DNA of 6,591 nucleotides from Magnetococcales bacterium (GTDB lineage Bacteria > Pseudomonadota > Magnetococcia > Magnetococcales > DC0425bin3): contig JADGCJ010000176.1 of assembly GCA_015229045.1 (NCBI GenBank), positions 1 to 6,591 on the forward strand, written 5' to 3'. The stretch's first letter is position 1. The number at the start of each line of letters is the position of its first letter. A model generated the notes under the pieces. The model was given only the letters and a program-made list of their open reading frames with translations. It searched no databases and was not told the origin of the DNA. A program made the position numbers and the translations under genes. Positions 1-6,309 of this stretch are shown in pieces.

Positions 1-2401
1 GCTTCTCGTACAGTTGCTCCAGCGTCGCTCCAGCCTCTTTGACCCCTTTGATCGCGGAATTGGTGTCATTGAGGCTGGCATAGGCATCCTGCGCTTTGGT
101 CGCAAGCTGAATCGCCCATTTGGCATCATCGTCGGACAGCTTCTCCTGGGCCAGCAGACGGCGGGCCTCCTGCAGCTGGGCGTAGGCCGCGCTGGCGCGA
201 GAAAGGTCCTGCTCGCGGTCCGACATGTCCCGCTCCAGCAGGGCGCGGATCCGGTCGGCAGTGGTCTGTTGCGCATTGCGCTTGCCTTCCTCCAAAGACC
301 TGACTTCTTCCGCCAACCGTCGTTCCGCTTCCAGGCTTTCCTGGACTTTCTGCTGGGTTGCGGTGACGGCCTGTTGCGCCGTTTGCAACTTTTCCTGGAG
401 CACCTCTTTTTGGAGAATCTTTTCCTCGTCGGCCAATTTGCGTTCCAGATCGGCCAATTTCGCGACGGACGCCTCCCGTTGAGCGGTCAACTCCCGGATC
501 TGTTGCGTCACCTCTTTTGCGGCGCCGCCCTGGGCCAGGATGGCCTCCGCGACTATCCGCGAGGACAATACCCACCGCCCGGCCGCCTCATCGGCAGTGA
601 TCGCTCCCTCCCGCAGGAGGCGGTTGAAGGTGGCCATGTTGGGGATGTCGATCCCGAGCTGGACCGATATCTCAGCCAATTTTTGCGCCAGATTGGCGGT
701 CGAATCGCTGACATCATCGGTACTGGACGACAGATAGACGTATGCGCTGGCAATACCGCCGAGGGCGATGGCGATATGTCCCATGGGGGTCAGGAGGGCA
801 ATAAATCTTGCAATGGATCCGGCAAATGATCCCGCCATGATCGATTGGACACCAGCCGTCAGCAGGAGGGTGGCACGGTAGGCCGCATACCCCGCAACCA
901 GGCTTTTAATGGCATCGGCATAGTCGAAGACCAACCCGATGATCGAGCCAATGCCGGAACTGATGGCGCTCATCGCCGCCTTGTTGGCAGGATCGCTCAA
1001 AGCCGCAGTCAGCGCCTTGATCCCGGTCACCACTCCATCCATGAATCCGGAGGCGGCAAACGCATCCCTGGCGACGATCCATTGGGCATTCAGCCGGTTC
1101 AGGGCGGCCCGGGCGGTATTGGTCGCCTCCGGCAACCCTTGGGCGTAGGTTTTTCTGACCTCGGCGGCAAATTTCGGCAGGAACTCTTCGGTTGCGATCT
1201 TTCCCTGTTCGAGCATTTCAGAGAGTTGCGCCGTGGAAACCCCCATGGCACGCGCGGCAATCTGAAATGCCCCCGGCAGCCGCTCGCCCAACTGGCCGCG
1301 CAACTCCTCAGCCGATACGGTCCCCTTGGAAATCATCTGACCCAGGGCCAACAACACGCCACTGGTATCGTCGGCGGACAGGGACAGCGCGGCAGACGCT
1401 TCGGCGACGGCGGAAAAAATGCTCCTGGCCCGGCTCCCCTCCAGGGTCGTGCCCTTGGCGCTGGCCGCCAGTTGAACATACCCCTTGGCGGTCGCCTCCA
1501 ATCCCAACCCCAGCCGGTCCGCCTCGTCTCGGACAAACTTGAATTCCCTGGCGGCCTCTTCCGAAGAGCCGGTGACCGATTTCAGGGCGTTGCGGATGGC
1601 ATCCATGGATGTGGCGGCATTGAAGATCGACTGGCCCAATGCCCCCACACCAGCCGCCGCCAACGCACCCTGCAACGCGAATAAACCCGCACCCAGGGTA
1701 CGACTCTCGCGAGCCACTCCGTTCAGCTCCGACCGTAACGCTGCCACCTGCTGCTGCATTTGCCGGTGCGCCCGGTCAAGGTCCGTGGCGGTCACCCGGC
1801 CAGATTCAGCCAGCTGCTTGTAGGCGTGTTGCAAACGTTTGATTTCGATTTCAACATCGCGGGAGGCGCGGACCCCAATGACAGCAAACGCCTGCATGAC
1901 CCGCGATTGTCCCTGCGCCTCACGATTGGCCTTCTCAAGGCTCCAGCGCAATCGCAGCTGGCCTTCTTCCAGGCGAGATGTATTGATCCCTGCTTGTGCC
2001 AGATGGCCCGAAAGGTTGGTCAGGGCCTCTTTTTGCTGATCCAACTCCTGCCGCAATCCGTTGGCGCTACGAAGTGCTGCGTCGTAATCTCGCTTGAGTT
2101 GTCGCTGAAACTCCAAGGTCTGAGGGTCGTTCCCTAGCGACAATGCCTTTTGATAGGAGGCTCCCAACCGTTCCGCCTCGGTGGCGGCCGCCTGCCACAG
2201 ACGTTGTGTCTCAACAATCGACGATTGCACCCCTTTGAAATCGTCAATCTGGGATAGAGCCTGCGCAATCCTCCGAGCCCGCGTGGTTGCCGTCTGGGCC
2301 ATGTCCGCCATTGATTCGCCGAACAGGCGCCGGGACTGGGTGAGCCCTTCCTTGAAGGCCCTGGCTCCCAATCCCAGCACGATTTCAATCCGCTTTTCCA
2401 T
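1..2401 (-). CDS. tail tape measure protein, C-terminal end outside window
   Basis: The frame from ATG 2401 is open without a stop to the left edge (800 codons), so the gene is incomplete here. Tape measure proteins run inside the tube, set its length and help DNA enter the cell. Residues 1-20 (MEKRIEIVLGLGARAFKEGL) are a typical phage tape measure opening. Residues 50-230 are long helices rich in Gln, Arg, Glu and Ala. Residues 263-445 form the recognised tape measure domain: MDAIRNALKSVTGSSEEA, SADDTSGVLLALGQMISKG, then TVSAEELRGQLGERLPGAFQ (361-380) and AARAMGVSTAQLSEML. Hydrophobic segments lie at about 476-520 and 537-557 (IAIALGGIASAYVYL). Residues 625-760 look like a strong coiled coil, with KLADLERKLADEEKILQKEV as an example. 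The Shine-Dalgarno is weak (GAG, spacer 5), and the start lies inside the G-T frame. At about 1.5 angstrom per residue, the tail would be at least about 120 nm. Confidence 0.95.
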   Translation of the reverse strand, partial: MEKRIEIVLGLGARAFKEGLTQSRRLFGESMADMAQTATTRARRIAQALSQIDDFKGVQSSIVETQRLWQAAATEAERLGASYQKALSLGNDPQTLEFQRQLKRDYDAALRSANGLRQELDQQKEALTNLSGHLAQAGINTSRLEEGQLRLRWSLEKANREAQGQSRVMQAFAVIGVRASRDVEIEIKRLQHAYKQLAESGRVTATDLDRAHRQMQQQVAALRSELNGVARESRTLGAGLFALQGALAAAGVGALGQSIFNAATSMDAIRNALKSVTGSSEEAAREFKFVRDEADRLGLGLEATAKGYVQLAASAKGTTLEGSRARSIFSAVAEASAALSLSADDTSGVLLALGQMISKGTVSAEELRGQLGERLPGAFQIAARAMGVSTAQLSEMLEQGKIATEEFLPKFAAEVRKTYAQGLPEATNTARAALNRLNAQWIVARDAFAASGFMDGVVTGIKALTAALSDPANKAAMSAISSGIGSIIGLVFDYADAIKSLVAGYAAYRATLLLTAGVQSIMAGSFAGSIARFIALLTPMGHIAIALGGIASAYVYLSSSTDDVSDSTANLAQKLAEISVQLGIDIPNMATFNRLLREGAITADEAAGRWVLSSRIVAEAILAQGGAAKEVTQQIRELTAQREASVAKLADLERKLADEEKILQKEVLQEKLQTAQQAVTATQQKVQESLEAERRLAEEVRSLEEGKRNAQQTTADRIRALLERDMSDREQDLSRASAAYAQLQEARRLLAQEKLSDDDAKWAIQLATKAQDAYASLNDTNSAIKGVKEAGATLEQLYEK

Positions 2402-2827
2402 GTTCGCTCAGTGTTTCCACGGCAACGTTGAAAAAACCCCAAGGGTACTCCCAGGCATGGCTATGCCCCGCCTGGATCAACAGTGCGACGGATCGCTCCA
2501 GGTCGTGGCACGCGCTTCCTGGATCTGGCGACCCGCTGTCATCAGCCGGTCGCGCATGCGAAAAAAATCGGGATTGACCTGGCGGCACTTTTCGATGACC
2601 ACCTTCAATTGAGACGGGGTCAAAACATCCATGTCCTCAATGTTGGCCATGCGACCAACCGTCACCAGATCGATCTCGGGAAACAGTCCGAAATCAACAA
2701 CGTCGAACGATCCGCCCGCTTCCAACTCAGTCATGCGTTTGAACAGACTGCGTATTTCACCGAGGGTCAGTTCAGTGATGGTGAATGTTTTGCCTTCAAT
2801 TTCCACGGTCGAGGTATGCACGTGCAC
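2385..2827 (-). CDS. tail assembly chaperone, long G-T form by -1 frameshift
   Basis: Predicted fusion of the first 89 residues of the short form with 58 residues from the -1 frame, 147 in total. The slip is at T TTT TTT (2567-2561); translation then continues with TCG CAT GCG. The added part starts SHARPADDSGSPDPGSACHD and runs into a helical, more gene-like segment: LERSVALLIQAGHSHAWEY, then PWGFFNVAVETLSEHGKAD. It stops at TGA 2387-2385, 17 bases inside the tape measure gene. The segment after the slip has no ribosome site of its own, which argues against a separate gene. In lambda, G and G-T proteins are made in a fixed ratio, and both are needed for tail assembly; frameshifts in this position are widely conserved, Mu included. 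What is seen is the heptamer, its phase and the open second frame; use in the cell is inferred. Confidence 0.75.
2477..2827 (-). CDS. tail assembly chaperone, short G-like form
   Basis: A 116-residue protein between the tail tube and tape measure genes, the classic place of tail assembly chaperones (lambda G). These bind the tape measure protein and recruit tube subunits but are absent from the finished tail. The start is GTG at 2827, with TAAGGAG seven bases upstream. The sequence is mostly helical with several acidic patches: TVEIEGKTFTITELTLGEI (7-25), a helix RSLFKRMTELEAGG (26-39), DVLTPSQLKVVIEKCRQVNP (67-86). Residues 88-89 are two Phe codons lying on a run of seven T, the predicted slip site. 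Reading without slippage continues 27 more residues, a low-complexity polar tail (RMRDRLMTAG onward), to TGA at 2479. I do not recognise a named domain, so the role comes from position, size and the frameshift layout. Confidence 0.8.
   Translation of the reverse strand: MHVHTSTVEIEGKTFTITELTLGEIRSLFKRMTELEAGGSFDVVDFGLFPEIDLVTVGRMANIEDMDVLTPSQLKVVIEKCRQVNPDFFRMRDRLMTAGRQIQEARATTWSDPSHC
2528..2553 (-). promoter_or_regulatory. stem-loop downstream of slippery site, likely frameshift stimulator
   Basis: Starting seven bases after the heptamer, the minus strand reads GCGACC, G, GCTG, ATGA, CAGC, G, GGTCGC. GCGACC pairs with GGTCGC (6 bp), GCTG with CAGC (4 bp), with one G-G mismatch between them and a 4-base ATGA loop. 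The spacer length falls in the range usual for -1 frameshift stimulators. The structure is visible in the sequence; its effect is inferred. A pseudoknot partner was not found by eye. Confidence 0.65.
2561..2567 (-). promoter_or_regulatory. slippery heptamer for -1 ribosomal frameshift
   Basis: On the minus strand the sequence is GAT TTT TTT CGC, which contains T TTT TTT in the X XXY YYZ phase of the short chaperone frame. A slip by one base lets both Phe tRNAs pair again on TTT and puts the ribosome into the frame that is open to 2385. Confidence 0.78.
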
Positions 2828-2834
2828 TTCCAGA

Positions 2835-2841
2835 CTCCTTA
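2835..2841 (-). promoter_or_regulatory. ribosome binding site deciding a GTG start of the tail chaperone
   Basis: TAAGGAG on the minus strand, whose TAA is the stop of the tail tube gene, with a 7-base spacer to GTG at 2827. A second in-frame GTG two codons later (2821) is too far away to be preferred. Confidence 0.8.
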
Positions 2842-3576
2842 GGCGGGTTCGAGGATTTCTTTGAAATATTGACTTTTTCCGGAAGGCTGACTGGCATCCT
2901 TGATCAGGGTCCCCGTCAGGTCGAGTTCCGCAAACGATCCCGTGATCAACGCCGATTCCGATGCCGGACTGAGGCGTACCCGGTGCAGAATGACCACACG
3001 CGCCCGGCCACTCTGAGCGGTGTTGTGCCCGGAGAAAACAATCTTGTACTCCTGGGATGCGCTCGTCAGTGCTTCCACCACCTGTTCGTTGCCGTGTGTG
3101 TACGCCACCCTGATGACGGATGCGTCGCCAATGTTGCTGTTGGGGGCGATATAGATGCCGGTGTTGGTCACCGTATAATCGGTGCCAACCACATACGTCG
3201 TACTCTCTGCCTGATTGGTCACTACGACCGATCCCGGCTTGATATGATCAAGGACGATGTGCGCCCCTTTGTAAGCCGTATGATTCGCGGCGGAAATCGT
3301 CGCCCCTGAAATCGCCGACACCGCCCCCAGATAGGCTTTGGCCAGATTTTCCGGAGAGATGTTGCGGAGTTTCAGGGAAACCGTTACCCGCTTGATCCAT
3401 GTCGATGTGGCGGCGGTCCCTCCGGCAGGGGATTCGTAATCCTCCAGTTCTTCCGTCTCGCTTTCGATGGAGATTTTCAGTTCCTCCGTATTGCCAACCT
3501 CCATGACAGGTCCACTGGGAATCAGACCCATCAATACCGATCCCCGCCCTTTGTATGCATAGTTTTGCGTTGCCAT
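2839..3576 (-). CDS. tail tube protein, non-contractile type
   Basis: A 245-residue protein that would polymerise into the tail tube. Residues 1-82 have the expected layout: a short lead with GRGSVLMGLI (10-19), GPVMEVGNTEELKISIESE (22-40), the acidic EELEDYESPAGGT (42-54), ITRVTV-like strand IKRVTVSLKL (61-70), and SPENLAKAYLG (74-84). A beta-rich middle (100-165) contains YVVGTDYTVTNTGIYIAP (128-145), and 175-222 is another set of strands ending SFAELDLTGTLIKD. The ATG at 3576 has AGGAG eight bases upstream and lies five bases after the gp37 stop; longer frames to 3711 overlap gp37. No sheath gene precedes it, in contrast to Mu. The next gene's ribosome site overlaps its TAA stop. The tube role rests on recognised pattern and gene order rather than on a catalytic motif. 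Confidence 0.84.
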   Translation of the reverse strand: MATQNYAYKGRGSVLMGLIPSGPVMEVGNTEELKISIESETEELEDYESPAGGTAATSTWIKRVTVSLKLRNISPENLAKAYLGAVSAISGATISAANHTAYKGAHIVLDHIKPGSVVVTNQAESTTYVVGTDYTVTNTGIYIAPNSNIGDASVIRVAYTHGNEQVVEALTSASQEYKIVFSGHNTAQSGRARVVILHRVRLSPASESALITGSFAELDLTGTLIKDASQPSGKSQYFKEILEPA

Positions 3577-3581
3577 GATGA

Positions 3582-4004
3582 TCACTCCTGACCGGCGTGC
3601 CTGACGCCGATGGTTTGATAGAGTTCCTGCCAGGACAGCGTGGTCTCGGTCAGAGCCACCAGACTGCCACGGATGTAGGTAATGGGATCGTGCGCCGGGG
3701 AAGGTCTCCAACCGAGCAGTGCCGCCGACACCTGGTCACGCCATTGTCGGCACGTATCGGAGGCATCCGCCCCCCGGGGATCGCGGCGGTTGTCCACCAC
3801 GACCACCACTGCAATGCTTTCCGTAACCTGCTGACTCCCTTCGATGGCCTCTCCGGCGGTATTGGCCGCCTCCACGACAAAAGCCGCTGGCGGTATGACC
3901 CGGCCTGTACCGATGGTTCCAAGACCAGCGGCACCCGCCACCTGTCGCAGGCCGGGAATCTGCGTCCGGATCCGCTCCTCAATAATGGAGCGCACGGTGG
4001 TCAT
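3582..4004 (-). CDS. gp37-like protein, probable tail terminator/completion protein
   Basis: A 140-residue protein starting MTTVRSIIEERIRTQIPGLR. Its ATG at 4004 overlaps the gp36 stop as ATGA. Visible features are VIPPAAFVVEAANTAG (36-51), a strand of consecutive valines, IAVVVVVDNRRDPRG (64-78), then a helix RQWRDQVSAALLGWRP (86-101) and DPITYIRGSLVALTETTLSW (106-125). This pattern of a beta strand, a helix ending in a GW.P motif, then Y.RG.L and a final W, fits the gp37-type proteins of Mu-like phages and resembles tail terminators, which cap the tube and join it to the head. Assignment to the gp37 family is fairly confident; the terminator role is inference from fold-like pattern and position next to the tube gene. 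The upstream AGG is weak, so coupling to gp36 is likely. Confidence 0.82.
   Translation of the reverse strand: MTTVRSIIEERIRTQIPGLRQVAGAAGLGTIGTGRVIPPAAFVVEAANTAGEAIEGSQQVTESIAVVVVVDNRRDPRGADASDTCRQWRDQVSAALLGWRPSPAHDPITYIRGSLVALTETTLSWQELYQTIGVRHAGQE
3585..3589 (-). promoter_or_regulatory. ribosome binding site of the tail tube gene
   Basis: AGGAG on the minus strand, 8-base spacer to the ATG at 3576, located inside the last codons of the gp37-like gene. It decides the start at MATQNYAYKG over upstream in-frame codons such as the GTG that overlaps it. Confidence 0.75.
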
Positions 4005-4495
4005 GACGCCGACCTGCCAAAAATGGATGGCGCGGAAGTCATCACCGGCATCCCGACGCCAGTGGTCGCTGTCGTGGTCACTGACAGGTTGACCTGGCCG
4101 CGAGACACCTGTTCCAGCCAACGAACGGCACGGTCGCGCCTCTGGGTCACCACTGGCAGATCCTGGTCGTCATGGAGCAGGTGGCGGGCGATGTCACCCA
4201 CCATTCGGGACAGGGGTGATGCGGCGATGATGGGGAGATCAAGAGGCAGGGCATGCGTCGTTGACAGATAACCCTCGGCAATCCGGGAGGCGGAATCCAA
4301 AACATCCTCGATCCGGGCTACCGCCCGCGAGGCCGTCTCCACCTGCTCCGCTGTCCATGCCCCCGTCGGCTGACCCGCCACCAGGGCACGCAACAACTCG
4401 GACGGACAAAGACCGCCATCATCCGGAGATGCCAGTTCGGCCATCTCTCGACACCCGAACCAAAGGCACATGTTGGAGACTGTCGCGTAATTCAT
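4001..4495 (-). CDS. gp36-like (DUF1320) head-tail connector protein
   Basis: A 164-residue protein of the Mu gp36/DUF1320 family, thought to act at the head-tail joint. The N-terminus YATVSNMCLWFGCREMAELA fits the family opening, and the core is at 72-136: IAEGYLSTTHALPLDLP, then MVGDIARHLLHDD, then RRDRAVRWLEQVSRGQVNL. A helical stretch at about 25-62 seems to make it somewhat longer than Mu gp36. The ATG at 4495 lies five bases after the head-gene stop and has only a weak GGA upstream, so translation is probably coupled to the head gene. A longer start at 4747 would overlap the head gene by about 250 bases and is rejected. In Mu, gp35 lies between T and gp36; here there is no room for it. 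The gene ends in an overlap with gp37. Confidence 0.88.
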   Translation of the reverse strand: MNYATVSNMCLWFGCREMAELASPDDGGLCPSELLRALVAGQPTGAWTAEQVETASRAVARIEDVLDSASRIAEGYLSTTHALPLDLPIIAASPLSRMVGDIARHLLHDDQDLPVVTQRRDRAVRWLEQVSRGQVNLSVTTTATTGVGMPVMTSAPSIFGRSAS

Positions 4496-4500
4496 GGTCG

Positions 4501-5379
4501 TCAATCCAAAAAGGGCGATACCAGGACTTCGACCGCCTTGTAGAGGGTGTTGGTGGCCCCTGACGCGTTTTGGTTCGCCAGAAAGATTTCTTCCGCGGCG
4601 GACTGGTTGGACGGTCCCACCACGATCAGATTGGGTTTGATGTACAGCGGATTCCCGGTGTCGCTCTTGAGTGCGACCATGCGGGCACGCACCGCTTTGA
4701 ATGCATCCGCGTCCAAAACATCGGTGCAGGCATGCGCCATCTGCCAAAAGCCATACCCAGCGTTGTAGCGCCCATCCACGCCATATTGGAAGATGCCTTG
4801 GTTGAACACGGTGTCATCCGTTTCCGCATTCTTGATGACCAGTTGAAATTTTTTGCGTTCCTGGTAGATGAACGGTTTCAGCGCCCGGGTGGTATCCATC
4901 ACGATCCACATGGGTTGCGCCCCGGCGGTCAAATTGCTCACCACGCCTTTGCCCACCGGGTGCGATGCCGAGAAGAACGGCAGACCGTCATAACACAACC
5001 CGGTCTGACCCCCTTTCATCAGATCGAACACCAACTGATCCGGATGGATCGCCACCGCCAGGCCCAACTCTTCCATTACGGGGCGATACACCCCGAACTG
5101 ATCGTCCTCGATATCGTCCCGCTTCACATTCACGGTACCGGCAAATCGTTTGTTCTTGATGGTGTAGCCATGCTGCTCCATCGCCGTGGCATGGCGTTCG
5201 TCGATCCACTCTTTGATGGTGACGAAACTTCCCAGGAAGCCGTATTCCTGGGATTTGGTGTTCGACGGGACCAGTGTGGCCACGTTCTGCCACTGGGGTT
5301 TGGCCTCCCGCATTCCTTTGTTGAAAATGGCGCTGAATCCCGTGGTCAGGGTCAGCAGGTTGGCGGCGTTGACGATCAT
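4501..5379 (-). CDS. T: Mu gpT-like major head subunit
   Basis: A 292-residue protein, close to the length of Mu gpT (about 296), which forms the icosahedral shell. Recognisable family segments are YGFLGSFVTIKEWIDER (46-62), HGYTIKNKRFAGTVNVKRDD (70-89) with EDDQFGVY directly after, the LVFDLMKGG and CYDGLPFF region (116-136), ALKPFIYQERKKFQLV (166-181) and GYGFWQMAHA (208-217). The C-terminal part (245-292) carries LYIKPNLIVVGPS and the closing strand VEVLVSPFLD. The ATG at 5379 has AAGGA eight bases upstream. No N-terminal pro-region is apparent. It follows the protease/scaffold and gp33-position genes, the head gene order of Mu. The shadow frame on the opposite strand is not a gene. Confidence 0.97.
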   Translation of the reverse strand: MIVNAANLLTLTTGFSAIFNKGMREAKPQWQNVATLVPSNTKSQEYGFLGSFVTIKEWIDERHATAMEQHGYTIKNKRFAGTVNVKRDDIEDDQFGVYRPVMEELGLAVAIHPDQLVFDLMKGGQTGLCYDGLPFFSASHPVGKGVVSNLTAGAQPMWIVMDTTRALKPFIYQERKKFQLVIKNAETDDTVFNQGIFQYGVDGRYNAGYGFWQMAHACTDVLDADAFKAVRARMVALKSDTGNPLYIKPNLIVVGPSNQSAAEEIFLANQNASGATNTLYKAVEVLVSPFLD

Positions 5380-5387
5380 CGGGTCTT

Positions 5388-5392
5388 TCCTT
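5388..5392 (-). promoter_or_regulatory. ribosome binding site of the major head gene
   Basis: AAGGA on the minus strand, with an 8-base spacer to the ATG at 5379. It lies in the 40-base gap after the gp33-position gene, the largest gap in the window, where I see no terminator-like hairpin. Confidence 0.7.
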
Positions 5393-5419
5393 GGTGTAGG
5401 ATGTTCATGGAAACTTTGT

Positions 5420-5827
5420 TCAGATGCCCAGTCGGACCCAGACGCCCCCGGGGTCCACGGCCATCACCTTGCCCACCACGGAGCGGGTGGCGGTGCCATC
5501 GGTCTTGGCCACTGTCTCGTCATCGACGATGTACCCATCATCCCCAACGTTGGCCTGGGTGATCTCGTCGGCACCGGCAGAGTTTTTGTATTGATAGACC
5601 CCACGGCGCACCAGGACGGAGACGGAACCGGACGCGCCGGTGTTGCTCACCCGCTCTTCGGCGCGACCCACGGCGATGAGGCCCGTGGCCGTCACACCGG
5701 GTTTGGCGTAGCCGTTGGCGTCCAGTACCACCAGGGCACCCGCGTACAGGGTGACCCCGGTCAGGACGGGATAGCTGAAACAATCTCCCGGGCGGGATTG
5801 CGTATTGCGATCAGCGCTCAAAGCCAT
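5420..5827 (-). CDS. probable capsid decoration protein, in the position of Mu gp33
   Basis: A 135-residue protein starting MALSADRNTQSRPGD. The ATG at 5827 overlaps the protease stop (TGATG) and has AAAGGAG seven bases upstream, so a longer in-frame start reaching back into the protease gene is not favoured. The composition is rich in Gly, Ala, Val and Thr and suggests a small beta-rich protein with no membrane segment. Segments such as LYAGALVVLDANGYAKPG (27-44), RRGVYQYKNSAG (74-85) and GDDGYIVDDETVAKT (95-109) look like a recurring family of small head proteins encoded next to phage capsid genes. In Mu the gene between I/Z and T is gp33, whose role is not well defined. A decoration or cement role on the outer head is inferred from position, size and composition. 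Confidence 0.72.
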   Translation of the reverse strand: MALSADRNTQSRPGDCFSYPVLTGVTLYAGALVVLDANGYAKPGVTATGLIAVGRAEERVSNTGASGSVSVLVRRGVYQYKNSAGADEITQANVGDDGYIVDDETVAKTDGTATRSVVGKVMAVDPGGVWVRLGI

Positions 5828-6309
5828 CACCCTTCTCCTTTCAGGCTCGCTTTGGTGGCGACAAAATCCTTGGAATCGACCCCAAGGGCGGTACACACCG
5901 CCAGTTCGGTGGCATCCAGCGTGGGCTGGCTGGTGGCCTCGGGTCCCTTGCCCCCGGTTTGCATTGCCGTCAGGGCGGCAACGGGTTGGGCCTGGTCGAG
6001 AAAAGCGTTTAATGCCACCATGTTGCTGGCACCCAGGGATCTGGCCCATGATTCCAACCCTTTGGGCAATCGGCCATTCGCCAGGCTTTGCGTGACCACG
6101 GCATCCACTTCCGCCTGTACCACCCTGGATTTCAAGGCGGCAATCTCTGCCTGCATCTCCTTGACCGCCTCCAGGGGTACATGGGTGGCGGGATCGGGGA
6201 CGGGAGCCGTTGTTTTGACTTCCGTTCTCGCCTTGATGGCACTCAAAATGGCGGTTTCGTCGGCATCGGGTTCAAGGCCCAACGCCTGGGCAATCTTTTG
6301 GGTGGACAA
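5827..6309 (-). CDS. candidate nested scaffold protein (Mu Z-like) from an internal TTG start
   Basis: Inside the protease gene and in its frame, a TTG codon at 6309-6307 is preceded by a perfect AAGGAG with a 6-base spacer. Starting here would give a 160-residue protein beginning (f)MSTQKIAQALGL, which is exactly where the scaffold-like part begins. In Mu, the scaffold Z is made from an internal start within I and forms the inner core around which the gpT shell assembles before being degraded. The length and position agree with that arrangement. What is seen is the Shine-Dalgarno and start triplet; that it is used is inference, because AAGGAG can arise by chance from Lys-Glu codons and TTG is a minor start codon. 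An ATG at 6345 is a poorer alternative, since its purine-rich upstream sequence lies about 12 bases away. Confidence 0.45.
   Translation of the reverse strand: MSTQKIAQALGLEPDADETAILSAIKARTEVKTTAPVPDPATHVPLEAVKEMQAEIAALKSRVVQAEVDAVVTQSLANGRLPKGLESWARSLGASNMVALNAFLDQAQPVAALTAMQTGGKGPEATSQPTLDATELAVCTALGVDSKDFVATKASLKGEG

Noticed and set aside
428..463. Short direct repeat (TCGGCCAATTT twice, about 22 bases apart)
   Set aside because: It encodes the repeated KLAD segments of the tape measure coiled coil (around residues 648-657), so it reflects heptad structure and not a mobile or regulatory repeat.
14..1684. Two plus-strand open frames (14-829 and 845-1684) opposite the tape measure gene
   Set aside because: The minus-strand frame is continuously open for 800 codons and carries the tape measure domain; the plus-strand translations are rich in Arg, Gly and Gln and look like shadows.
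2431..2436. A second T-run (GGGGTTTTTTC on the minus strand) as another slip site
   Set aside because: It is slippery in phase with the fusion frame, but a slip here meets a stop within a few codons and there is no evident hairpin at the right distance.
2134..2442. 102-codon minus-strand frame over the tape measure start
   Set aside because: Trp/Arg/Pro-rich translation in the wrong frame; the overlapping tape measure frame gives a normal helical N-terminus.
2385..2588. Separate 67-residue gene from ATG 2588
   Set aside because: No ribosome binding site precedes this ATG, and the frame is explained better as the second half of a -1 frameshift fusion.
4001..4747. Long 248-residue version of the gp36-like protein
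   Set aside because: The extra N-terminal part is read from inside the major head gene and is Gly/Arg/His-rich; the family-like sequence begins at the ATG at 4495.
5380..5419. Possible promoter or terminator in the largest intergenic gap
   Set aside because: Only 40 bases, with a Shine-Dalgarno but no convincing hairpin with T-run or -10/-35 pair.
4570..5562. 330-codon plus-strand open frame opposite the major head gene
   Set aside because: His/Gly/Pro-rich translation without recognisable domains, lying on a confidently identified gpT-like gene; a shadow frame.
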